Shown here piece by piece: positions 15,114 to 24,118 of a stretch of 41,336 nucleotides of DNA. Position 1 is the first letter of the stretch; each line of letters starts with the position of its first letter. Under the pieces are notes generated by a model. That model saw only the letters and a program-made list of their open reading frames with translations, made no database searches and was not told the origin of the DNA. The DNA is taken from positions 1-41,336 of the forward strand of contig VGOD01000023.1 of NCBI GenBank assembly GCA_016876015.1, read 5' to 3'. The position numbers were made by a program, and so were the translations under genes. This DNA comes from Chloroflexota bacterium. Its GTDB lineage: Bacteria > Chloroflexota > Anaerolineae > CG2-30-64-16.

Positions 15114-17027
15114 CTATTTCGTTTCGAGCAGTTCCGTCAGCCCCAGCTTCGCCAGCCGTTCCTGCGTGGGCACACCTTCAGGCGTCCAACCCATCAGGCC
15201 ATACCAGGTCTGCCGGGCGTTGTGCAGCGCCTCGTCTGTGATCTCCACGCCGGCCAGCGGGCCGGACTTGAACGCCTGCATCACTCGCTTGGGCAGCCGG
15301 TCATCCTGCTCGGTGAAGCCCTCGCGCAAGATGAACAGGCGGGCCAACTGCTGGGCGCGCTCGCCCACTGCCAGGATGTCGAGCGGCGTGTATTCGTGGC
15401 CGGTCATGGCGCTGAGCGCCTCGGCGAGCTGGACGTAGTTGTAGGGATAGAACATGCAGGAGATGGCGCAATCCTGGAAATGCTGCCAGTTGACCTCGTG
15501 ATAGAAGAGGGTCATCTTCTCGGCACTCAGCGCGGACGGCGGCAGCGGCCCGACCTGGTACACGGCGTTGACCCGATCCAGCCCACCGCCGGGCGCGGCG
15601 TAGCCGGTGTCGTGGATATTCATCATGTGATCGGCGCCGACCGGCGCGACCGCGTAACCCACACCGAGCGCGGCCTTGAGGCGCGGCTCGTGCATCGGCA
15701 GCTCCTGGCCCTTGACTTCCACCAGGTATTGTTCTGCGCCGTCGCCAATCCACCGCGCCAGGCGCTTCGAGCCGAGCGCCATCTTGTCGCCGAAGCCGCG
15801 GCGGTGCGCGATCATGTCCACCGCTTCCAGCATGTCGGCGGAGCTGCCCCACTGAGGCAGGAAGCCGCCGGTCATCTCGGCCGTCAACAGGCCTCGCTCG
15901 ACGCACTCCATCACGTAGCCGATGGTCATGCCGGTGCTGATCGGATCGAGGCCCCAGGCTGCGCTCCACTCGTTAGCTTTCGATACCGCGACGATGTCAT
16001 CTACGCCACAGGTGCTGCCGAAGGAGCCAAGCGTCTCGTACTCTGGCCCGCCATAAACCTTGTTGAGGGTCGCCTTGCCCTTGACCTGGGTCTTGAAGGC
16101 CGGCGAATCGGGGTAATCCTGGCCATCGTAGCTGACGACCTGTTTGCACTCGATGGGGCAGGCCTGACAGGTGTCACGTCCGATGAGGATGCTGGTGTGC
16201 AGCGTCTCCCAGCCGATGCTCTCGGCGCCTGGGAAGTCTGGATCCTGGAAGTTGCGCGTGGGCAGCGCACTGGCCCGATTCAGGACCGTCAGACCGCCCG
16301 GCGTGCCCCGCTCCCACGCCCACTTGGCCAGAGTCTGGTAGTTGTCGCCCAGCCACTTGGCCAGCCCGGTGAGCCGCTTGCGATCGGCGACCTGAACGTT
16401 GCGATTGCCACGCACGGCCACGGCCTTGAGCTTCTTGCTGCCCATCACCGCGCCCAGGCCGTTGCGACCGGCCGCCCGGCTGGCGTCGTTGATGACGTTG
16501 GCCATCAAGACCAGGTTCTCGCCCGCGAGGCCGCACTGCGCGACCCTGATCTTCTCGTCGCCCAACTCAGCCCGGATGGCGGCCTCGACTTCGACCACCT
16601 CCTGGCCCCACAGATGATCGGCCGGTCGGATTTCGACCGCTTCATCCTTGATCGAGATATAGACCGGCGACCTGGCCTGGCCGTGGACGACCAGCGCGTC
16701 GTAGCCGGTGCGCTTGAACTCGTGAGCCCACCAGCCGCCCGCCTCCGCGCTGCCGAGCGCGCCGGTCAGCGGGCTCTTGCCGCCGACGCTGTGCCTGCCA
16801 GCGCCCGGCAGATTGGTGCCCTGGAAGACGCCCGGCGCGAAGATCACCAGGTTGTCAGGCCCCAGCGGGTCGGCCTTCGCAGGAGTATCGCGGAGCAGTA
16901 GATAGGCCTCCAGCGCCCGGCCGCCGACCAGCTTGAGATACAGCTCGTCGGGCGGCGTCTCGACCCAGACCTTCCCGTCGGTCACATTGACGTGCAGGAT
17001 TTTGCCCCAGGTTGATCCAACGCTCAT
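15114..17027 (-). CDS. Aldehyde:ferredoxin oxidoreductase (tungsten/molybdenum bis-pterin enzyme)
   Basis: A 637-aa member of the AOR family, which oxidises aldehydes to carboxylic acids with ferredoxin as electron acceptor. The N-terminal pterin-binding domain reads GRALEAYLLL and APGVFQGTNLPGAGRHSVGGKSP in parts. The [4Fe-4S] ligands are Cys287, Cys290 and Cys294 (CQACPIEC), with the fourth expected in FQDCAISCMF near residue 520. The second pterin site region LGVGYAVAPVGADHMMN is also present. The start at 17027 is set by GAGG 5 nt upstream and lies 2 nt after the MoaD-like stop, so the two are coupled. In this operon it could oxidise an aldose or semialdehyde; sequence does not say which. 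It implies an anaerobic or low-oxygen metabolism. Confidence 0.93.
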   Translation of the reverse strand: MSVGSTWGKILHVNVTDGKVWVETPPDELYLKLVGGRALEAYLLLRDTPAKADPLGPDNLVIFAPGVFQGTNLPGAGRHSVGGKSPLTGALGSAEAGGWWAHEFKRTGYDALVVHGQARSPVYISIKDEAVEIRPADHLWGQEVVEVEAAIRAELGDEKIRVAQCGLAGENLVLMANVINDASRAAGRNGLGAVMGSKKLKAVAVRGNRNVQVADRKRLTGLAKWLGDNYQTLAKWAWERGTPGGLTVLNRASALPTRNFQDPDFPGAESIGWETLHTSILIGRDTCQACPIECKQVVSYDGQDYPDSPAFKTQVKGKATLNKVYGGPEYETLGSFGSTCGVDDIVAVSKANEWSAAWGLDPISTGMTIGYVMECVERGLLTAEMTGGFLPQWGSSADMLEAVDMIAHRRGFGDKMALGSKRLARWIGDGAEQYLVEVKGQELPMHEPRLKAALGVGYAVAPVGADHMMNIHDTGYAAPGGGLDRVNAVYQVGPLPPSALSAEKMTLFYHEVNWQHFQDCAISCMFYPYNYVQLAEALSAMTGHEYTPLDILAVGERAQQLARLFILREGFTEQDDRLPKRVMQAFKSGPLAGVEITDEALHNARQTWYGLMGWTPEGVPTQERLAKLGLTELLETK

Positions 17028-17029
17028 GT

Positions 17030-17272
17030 TCACCTCGCTGTTGTGATGGAAATGGCTCCTCCGCCGATGGTCGGAAGGAGCTGCAACACATCGCCGTCCT
17101 GGAGCTCAGTGGTCCAGTGAGCGATGCGACCGTTGACGAGCATGATGAGTGCAACATCAGGAGGAAGCCGCAGCCGTTCGATGGCCTGGCCCACGGTCGG
17201 CACGTCCTTCAGGGTCAGGTGCGGTACGATGCGGGCTTTGAGCGACCCGCCAGCCTCGACAGTAATGGACAT
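17030..17272 (-). CDS. MoaD/ThiS-like small sulfur-carrier protein with C-terminal tail
   Basis: An 80-aa beta-grasp protein. The pattern VNGRIAHWTTELQDGDVLQL followed by LPTIGGG is the family hallmark, since the Gly-Gly end normally becomes a thiocarboxylate that donates sulfur to molybdopterin or tungstopterin. Here the Gly run (70-72) is followed by eight more residues (AISITTAR), so the glycines are not terminal and would need trimming, or the protein has another role. GAGG lies 6 nt before the ATG at 17272; ATG 17284 is an alternative. It is immediately upstream of the AOR gene, an arrangement known for AOR operons, and probably serves cofactor supply for that enzyme. Confidence 0.82.
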   Translation of the reverse strand: MSITVEAGGSLKARIVPHLTLKDVPTVGQAIERLRLPPDVALIMLVNGRIAHWTTELQDGDVLQLLPTIGGGAISITTAR

Positions 17273-17291
17273 CAGCGGCCTCATGATCGGA

Positions 17292-18341
17292 TCAGGCCCG
17301 CACGGCCGCCGACGACGCAGCCGTATGCTCGGCCACCGTGGACCCGCGCACCACCAATTCCACGGGAATGACCAGGCGCAGGGGCGCCGAGACCCCGTCT
17401 CCTGCGCCGCCGGCCAGCAGCGCCCTGACCGCCTGCTCAGCGATCACCTCCAGGGGCTGGTGGATGGTCGTCAGCGGCGGCACAGTCATGCGAGAAGAGC
17501 GAATGTCATCGAAACCGACGACCGCGATGTCCTGCGGGACGTGCAGCCCGCGCTCTGAAATCGCCAGCAACGCCTCCATCGCCAACCGATCGTTGAACGC
17601 AAAGATAGCAGTGGGCGGAACCGGTAAGTCGAGCAAAGAGAGCGCGGCTCGCGCGCCGCTGCCCGGCTCCAGCGAGGCGTGGGCGATGAGACTGGGATCA
17701 TAGCGTATCCCCGCCTCCTCCAGAGCCTCATGCAGACCCGTCAGCCGTTCCAGGCTCGACCGCGAGTGAGCGGTGAAACCGACATAGCCGATCCGCCGAT
17801 GGCCGAGCTCGAGCAGATGACGAGCTGCCAGCCGGCCGCCCGCCCGATTGTCGGCTGTAATGAAGCTGACGCGCGGGTCCACGATCGTGCGATGCAGATA
17901 CGCGAACGGCAAGCCGGCGGCCAGCAGATCGTCTTGGACCTGCTCCTGCCACGGCGCGTCGCCGAGAAGCAACAGTCCATCCACCTCGCGCGCCTGGGCG
18001 ATGCGCATCAACTTGGCCGCGCTCTCGCCCGCCCGTGTGTAGAGCACCAGGTTGTAATCTTCGCGTTCGATCGCGGCCGCAATCAAGCGAATCAGCTCAG
18101 CGAAAAACTCATTGAACGTGGCAAACGCCGCATCATAGAGCAGCGCCAGACCGATCTTGCCGGTGCGCCGCCGCCGCAGGTTGCGGGCCGAGGCGCTGGG
18201 ATAGTAACCGAGTGCGCGCGCAGCCTCTTCGACGCGGCGGGCTGTCTCAGGCGCCACATCGTCGTAGTCGTTGAGCGCGCGCGAGACCGTCGAGGTCGAG
18301 AGCCCCAGGTGGGCTGCGATGTCTTTGATTCCCACGACCAT
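17292..18341 (-). CDS. LacI-family transcriptional regulator
   Basis: A 349-aa repressor. The N-terminal helix-turn-helix is typical (IKDIAAHLGLSTSTVSRALN, residues 5-24), followed by the hinge (YYPSASARNLRRRRTGKIGL) and a periplasmic-binding-protein-like sensor domain with DGLLLLGDAPW and IAVVGFDDI. It would bind DNA as a dimer and respond to a sugar-type effector. It is the first gene of the long minus-strand catabolic block, 19 nt from the MoaD-like gene, so it is the likely local regulator. A promoter with an overlapping LacI-like half palindrome is just upstream (18427-18476), suggesting self-control. Confidence 0.93.
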   Translation of the reverse strand: MVVGIKDIAAHLGLSTSTVSRALNDYDDVAPETARRVEEAARALGYYPSASARNLRRRRTGKIGLALLYDAAFATFNEFFAELIRLIAAAIEREDYNLVLYTRAGESAAKLMRIAQAREVDGLLLLGDAPWQEQVQDDLLAAGLPFAYLHRTIVDPRVSFITADNRAGGRLAARHLLELGHRRIGYVGFTAHSRSSLERLTGLHEALEEAGIRYDPSLIAHASLEPGSGARAALSLLDLPVPPTAIFAFNDRLAMEALLAISERGLHVPQDIAVVGFDDIRSSRMTVPPLTTIHQPLEVIAEQAVRALLAGGAGDGVSAPLRLVIPVELVVRGSTVAEHTAASSAAVRA

Positions 18342-18426
18342 GTCGAACGCTCGGCCCTACAGTCAGGCAACAGGTCCATCAGTCCAGGTAACGGGAGAAA
18401 CCAACCAGGGAGGAAATTCGACTGCC

Positions 18427-18476
18427 CGGAAACGATTTTGCAGTCATCTTCTATCATAGGAGCGGGCAATTGTCAA
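18427..18476 (-). promoter_or_regulatory. Promoter of the LacI-type gene with candidate operator
   Basis: On the minus strand TTGACA (18476-18471) is followed by a 17-nt spacer and TAGAAG (18453-18448), a plausible sigma-70-type pair. Just downstream lies TGCAAAATCGTTTCCG (18442-18427), which has the central CG and A/T flanks of LacI-family operators, although the half-sites match at only about four of eight bases. Position next to the -10 would allow repression. The operator call is weaker than the promoter call. Confidence 0.45.
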
Positions 18477-18518
18477 GCCGCGCAAACGCCGGATGGTGAC
18501 TTAAGGAACTCAGCAGCA

Positions 18519-19040
18519 TCACGAGTCGGTGCGGCCGAAATAGCGGTGCAGGTAGACGGCCAGAGCCAGCGTGACATTCAGGAGCTCCGCGTCTATCAGC
18601 CGGTCAGTGGATGGGTCGGCCGCACCAGGCAAAGCTTCGTCAGCTCTTTCGACCGTTTTCAGCCAGCGCATGAACGACCCGGCGCCAACTCCCTGTTCGC
18701 GCACCCACGCCAACTGCTTTCTGGCGGTCTGGATCACCCGGCTGCACTTGTCCAGCGCGATCTCGCCGGCAAGGTAGCGCCGCAGCAGGGAACACTGGTA
18801 GGCGCAACAGGTAAGCGGCCTCTGTGCATAGGCCGTACAGCGACCGGCCTGGAGCAGCGAGCAAGGCTGGCTGAACCCCTGCTTGCCCTGGATGGCCTCC
18901 ACCGACAAACCCATCGCGGTCATCGGCACGACCTCATCACCCTGCACGACCGTGTAGGAGTGCAGGACGCCGTCGCAGCAGAACCCGCACGCCAGGCAGA
19001 GGGCCGCGGCGTCAGGCGGTTCAGGCATATCTTGGCTCAA
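18519..19040 (-). CDS. YkgJ-type cysteine-cluster protein
   Basis: A 173-aa protein with the Cys pattern of the YkgJ/zinc- or iron-binding cluster family: CLACGFCCDG near residues 15-24, SQPCSLLQAGRCTAY near 57-71, and RPLTCCAYQCSLL near 74-86. The C-terminal half is helical with no motif. The family's biochemical role is not established; it is usually annotated as a putative metal-cluster protein. The frame starts with TTG at 19040, which has AAGGG about 8 nt upstream; an ATG at 19028 has no obvious ribosome site. It is transcribed toward the lacI gene but separated by 177 nt with its own promoter there, so it is probably not part of the catabolic operon. Confidence 0.82.
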   Translation of the reverse strand: MSQDMPEPPDAAALCLACGFCCDGVLHSYTVVQGDEVVPMTAMGLSVEAIQGKQGFSQPCSLLQAGRCTAYAQRPLTCCAYQCSLLRRYLAGEIALDKCSRVIQTARKQLAWVREQGVGAGSFMRWLKTVERADEALPGAADPSTDRLIDAELLNVTLALAVYLHRYFGRTDS

Positions 19041-19066
19041 GAACGTAACCCTTCTCCGAACCGGAG

Positions 19067-19095
19067 TAGACGCATGGGACAGGTTGTGTTATACT
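19067..19095 (+). promoter_or_regulatory. Putative promoter of the MFS gene at 19134
   Basis: TAGACG (19067-19072) and TATACT (19090-19095) are separated by exactly 17 nt on the + strand, 39 nt before the chosen ATG. Four of six and five of six bases fit the sigma-70-type consensus. Confidence 0.5.
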
Positions 19096-19133
19096 TGGCG
19101 TGATCTTCAGTGAAAGGACACAAAGGCTACTCA

Positions 19134-20519
19134 ATGTCACGGTTCAGGCCGGCCGATCTGCTGCACTCCAGAAACACCACAAGCGGGGCCCATGCGGTCT
19201 CCTCTGGGCCGCCCAACTCTCCCGACTCGACCAGCACCACCGGCGCATTTCCGGGCAGCGCACACACAGCGCGGCTGTGGGACATCTTGCGACGACCGGC
19301 CTCAGTGGAAGAACGCAACCAACGCAACGTCGTGATTGACGCGATCGGCGTCGGCATCACGGCCGGCGTCGGCAGCTTTCTGTCGGTGTTCCTGGTGCGG
19401 CTGGGCGCGTCGAGCTTTCTGGTGGGCCTGCTGACCGCGATGCCCGCATTGACCGGCATGTTGTTGGCGATGCCCGTGGGTGAGTTTCTCTCGCGACGGC
19501 CTAACATCGTTCCCTGGTTCGCCCGCGCGCGCTTCCTCGTCCTTTCCTCCTACCTGTTCACCGGTCTCGTGCCGTTCCTGGTCCAGGATCATCGGCCAGA
19601 AGCGATCATTGCGATCTGGGCCGCGGCCACCGTGCCCCAGACGATCGTCTCGGTGTCGTTTACGGTCGTCATGGGTGGCGTCGCGGGACCGCGTGGCCGC
19701 TTCACATTGATGAGCCGGCGATGGTCCATCCTGGGCCTGACCAACGCACTGACGGTGGCGATCGTGGGACAGGCGCTCAAGCTGTTTGCGTTTCCACTGA
19801 ACTATCAGGTAGTGTTCATCGCATCGGCCGTCGGCACACTGATCAGCGTCATCTTCTCCAGCAGCATCAAGCTGCCGACGCGCCAGACGCCGCCGCCGTC
19901 CAGCGGATCGCTGATCCAGACGTATCGAGCGCACGGCAAGACGTTGCGCGCCAACCGTCGCTTCGTCAACTTCACGATCAGCCAGTTCGTGCTCCGGTCG
20001 GGGCTGTCGCTGGCCATTCCGTTGCTGCCGCTCTACTGGGTGCGCGTCGTTGGCGCCTCGGACACGGCCATCGGCGCCATCAACAGCACCCAGACGATCG
20101 TCATGATGGTTTCGTACTTCATTTGGACGCGCGTGAGCCAGCGCCGCGGGGAACGCTGGGTGCTGCTGGCAGCCGCACTGGGCATCAGCTTCTATCCCCT
20201 CCTCACCGCGCTCACCCGCCAGGTGGAGCTGCTGGTGCTGTGGGCCGGGCTGGCCGGACTCTTCATCGCGGGCATTGACCTGGTGTTCTTCGACATCGTG
20301 TTGAGCACCTGTCCAGCCGACCAGCAGGCTGCCTACATCGGCATCTATCAGACGACCGTCTATGTCGCGGCCTTTGTGGCGCCCATGGCCGGCACGGCGC
20401 TGGCGGATCTGATCGGGATCGCGCCTACACTGATTCTGGCTGCCGTGGTTCGGCTGGCGGGCTTCGCCTTGTTGGCCTGGTTGGGCGTGGGCAAGACCGA
20501 GACAACGGCTGTCCCGTAG
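19134..20519 (+). CDS. Major facilitator superfamily transporter
   Basis: A 461-aa membrane protein with about twelve hydrophobic segments in two sets of six, preceded by a roughly 50-residue Ser/Thr/Pro-rich tail that is unusual for the family. The first membrane block begins near IGVGITAGVGSFLSVFLVRL, and the loop after helix 2 reads PVGEFLSRRPNIV, a degenerate form of the MFS motif A. The central loop is basic. Substrate cannot be told. ATG 19134 is chosen for the AAAGG 7 nt upstream; an in-frame GTG at 19110 is the alternative. A promoter is visible at 19067-19095, and a large palindrome after the stop probably terminates it. Confidence 0.87.
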   Translation: MSRFRPADLLHSRNTTSGAHAVSSGPPNSPDSTSTTGAFPGSAHTARLWDILRRPASVEERNQRNVVIDAIGVGITAGVGSFLSVFLVRLGASSFLVGLLTAMPALTGMLLAMPVGEFLSRRPNIVPWFARARFLVLSSYLFTGLVPFLVQDHRPEAIIAIWAAATVPQTIVSVSFTVVMGGVAGPRGRFTLMSRRWSILGLTNALTVAIVGQALKLFAFPLNYQVVFIASAVGTLISVIFSSSIKLPTRQTPPPSSGSLIQTYRAHGKTLRANRRFVNFTISQFVLRSGLSLAIPLLPLYWVRVVGASDTAIGAINSTQTIVMMVSYFIWTRVSQRRGERWVLLAAALGISFYPLLTALTRQVELLVLWAGLAGLFIAGIDLVFFDIVLSTCPADQQAAYIGIYQTTVYVAAFVAPMAGTALADLIGIAPTLILAAVVRLAGFALLAWLGVGKTETTAVP

Positions 20520-20522
20520 AGC

Positions 20523-20569
20523 ACCCACCAGGCGCCAGGCACTTCGGAAGTGCCTGGCGCCTGGTGGGT
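20523..20569. terminator. Perfect 47-nt palindrome, likely bidirectional terminator
   Basis: Two 23-nt arms (20523-20545 and 20547-20569) are exact reverse complements around one base. The arms contain CCAGGCGCCAGGCACTTC and its complement. It sits precisely between two converging genes, 3 nt after the MFS stop and 1 nt before the metW end. There is only a short T run, so it could act as a transcription barrier, an RNA end stabiliser, or be a dispersed repeat unit. Confidence 0.75.
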
Positions 20570-20570
20570 T

Positions 20571-21175
20571 TCAGCCGGCGCGCTCCAACACGAAGATGGC
20601 CGTGGTGGACAGCAGATTCTTGAACTTGCGGATTTCGATGCGCCGACCGCCTGCGAGATAGGCTTGCTGGCCGATGTGGATGCCGGCGCCCTCGCAAAAC
20701 CTGGCGAAGTCGGTGACGGTGAACGCCTGCCAGCGCGGTTTCTCGTGCCAGGCCTGCGGCAGGTCGGGCGCCTGTGGCATACGGCCGGTCACGAGCAGTT
20801 CCAACCGGCAGCGCCAATAGCCCCAGTTCGGGAAACTCACGATGCCCCGGCCGCCCACGCGCAGCATTTCGGCCAGGATCATGGCCGGATCGTCCAGGAA
20901 GTGCAGCGTCTGGCTGAGCACGACGTAGTCGAAGCTGGCATCGCGATAGTCGCGCAGCCCTTCTTGCAGATTCCCTTGTCGCACGCTCAACCCACGGCCC
21001 ACGCAAGTCAACACGCCGCTTTCGCTCAACTCGATGCCCCGGCCGATCACACCCTTCGCGCGTACCAGGTGTTCCAGCAGCGCACCATCTCCGCACCCCA
21101 GGTCGAGCACGCGTGTGCGCTCCGGGATGAAATCCGCGATGATCCGAAGATCGGGGCGCAGTCCGGTCGGGATCG

Positions 21176-21179
<4 letters not shown>
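20571..21179 (-). CDS. metW: Methionine biosynthesis protein MetW
   Basis: A 202-aa class I SAM-dependent methyltransferase-fold protein of the MetW family. The SAM-binding loop is VLDLGCGDGALLEHL (24-38), then DYVVLSQTLHFLDDP, and the family-specific VSFPNWGYWRCRLELL and AWHEKPRWQAFTVTDF. MetW is found with MetX and supports homoserine acylation in bacteria lacking MetA; its precise activity is not fully settled. The GTG start overlaps the metX stop by four bases (GTGA, 21176-21179), with GGAGGGG just upstream inside metX, so translation is coupled. It is the last gene of the metY-metX-metW set, closed by the 47-nt palindrome. Confidence 0.93.
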
Positions 21180-22339
<1,160 letters not shown>

Positions 22340-22361
22340 GGCCAGCCTCCTCCACAATCGT

Positions 22362-22390
22362 AGTAGCGCAAGATGGCATCTTGCGCTACT
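22362..22390. repeat. Small inverted repeat in the metY-metX gap
   Basis: AGTAGCGCAAGAT (22362-22374) and ATCTTGCGCTACT (22378-22390) are exact reverse complements around GGC. It lies between the metY stop and the metX ribosome site, where a 13-bp hairpin could tune metX expression or protect mRNA. It begins GTAGTAGCG..., reminiscent of the repeat at 31337. Confidence 0.75.
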
Positions 22391-22395
22391 CCCGG

Positions 22396-23682
<1,287 letters not shown>

Positions 23683-23718
23683 TCAGATCCTTTCTCTTGT
23701 CTGGCAGACTAAACAAAA

Positions 23719-23747
23719 CGCCCCCTCACCACTGGGATGAGAGGGCG
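23719..23747 (-). terminator. Second intrinsic terminator of the metY leader
   Basis: Read on the minus strand: CGCCCTCTCA pairs with TGAGGGGGCG (10 pairs, one G-U), loop of 9 nt, then TTTTGTTT (23718-23711). It lies about 32 nt before the metY start and probably forms the switch's final OFF structure. Confidence 0.8.
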
Positions 23748-23786
23748 CTGGCGGGTTGCTGGCATCAGTCGCCTGCTGGCGCTGGC

Positions 23787-23827
23787 AAAGAAAACCCCGT
23801 GATGATCTCACGTGAGATGATCCGGGG
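23787..23827 (-). terminator. First intrinsic terminator of the metY leader
   Basis: On the minus strand CCCCG (23827-23823) pairs with CGGGG (23799-23795), enclosing a self-complementary arm around ATCTCACGTGAGAT, followed by TTTTCTTT (23794-23787). It starts about 25 nt after the SAM-I aptamer ends, in the place expected for an expression platform. Confidence 0.8.
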
Positions 23828-23851
23828 ATGAGCAGGGCTGCCGTTGCCTCT

Positions 23852-24057
23852 CTCTCATCTTCCAGAACGAGTCCTCCCCGTGGGAGATCTCCGACTGCCG
23901 GATTTGGCACCATGAACGAGGGTAGACAGGTCATCAAGAGACAAGGATACAAGGGCGCTTCCACGCGCCCTATCTTCAATGCCTTGTCTACCTGTCTGCT
24001 CTCATCCTGGTTGCCGAGGCTTCAACGGGCCGGTCCCTCTGCCTCTCTGGATAAGAG
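23852..24057 (-). ncRNA. SAM-I (S-box) riboswitch aptamer with extended P3
   Basis: On the minus strand the hallmark order is clear: P1 5' strand CTCTTATC (24057-24050), then CAGAGAGGCAGAGGGACCGG, GCCCGTTGAAGCCTCGGCAACC in two parts (P2 and K-turn/pseudoknot region), later GGTGCCAAATCCGGCAG (near 23918-23902), a P4 arm, and GGAAGATGAGAG closing P1 (GATGAGAG, 23859-23852). Between the AACC and GGTGCC segments lie about 90 nt instead of the usual 20-40, forming a long arm (GACAGGTAGACAAGG pairs near CCTTGTCTC and GACCTGTC). Such switches bind S-adenosylmethionine and shut down methionine genes; metY-metX-metW lie downstream behind two terminators. Confidence 0.92.
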
Positions 24058-24083
24058 TTCGGTCTATTCGATTGTTGGGCCGC

Positions 24084-24118
24084 TTTATACCAGGGGATGG
24101 CCGATTTGTCAAATCGGC
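24084..24118 (-). promoter_or_regulatory. Strong promoter of the met leader overlapping a 19-nt palindrome
   Basis: On the minus strand TTGACA (24112-24107), a 17-nt spacer and TATAAA (24089-24084) form a near-consensus sigma-70-type promoter 27 nt before the riboswitch. The -35 lies inside GCCGATTTG-T-CAAATCGGC (24100-24118), a perfect 9-bp inverted repeat directly after the upstream gene's stop. The palindrome may be a repressor site or a short terminator stem for the upstream gene. Confidence 0.8.

Noticed and set aside
15099..16901. Plus-strand frame of 600 codons
   Set aside because: High-GC antisense of the AOR gene; the AOR cluster cysteines on the minus strand are decisive.
19302..20528. 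Minus-strand frame of 408 codons
   Set aside because: Antisense of the MFS transporter; composition dominated by Arg, Asp, Gln and His, typical of shadow frames.
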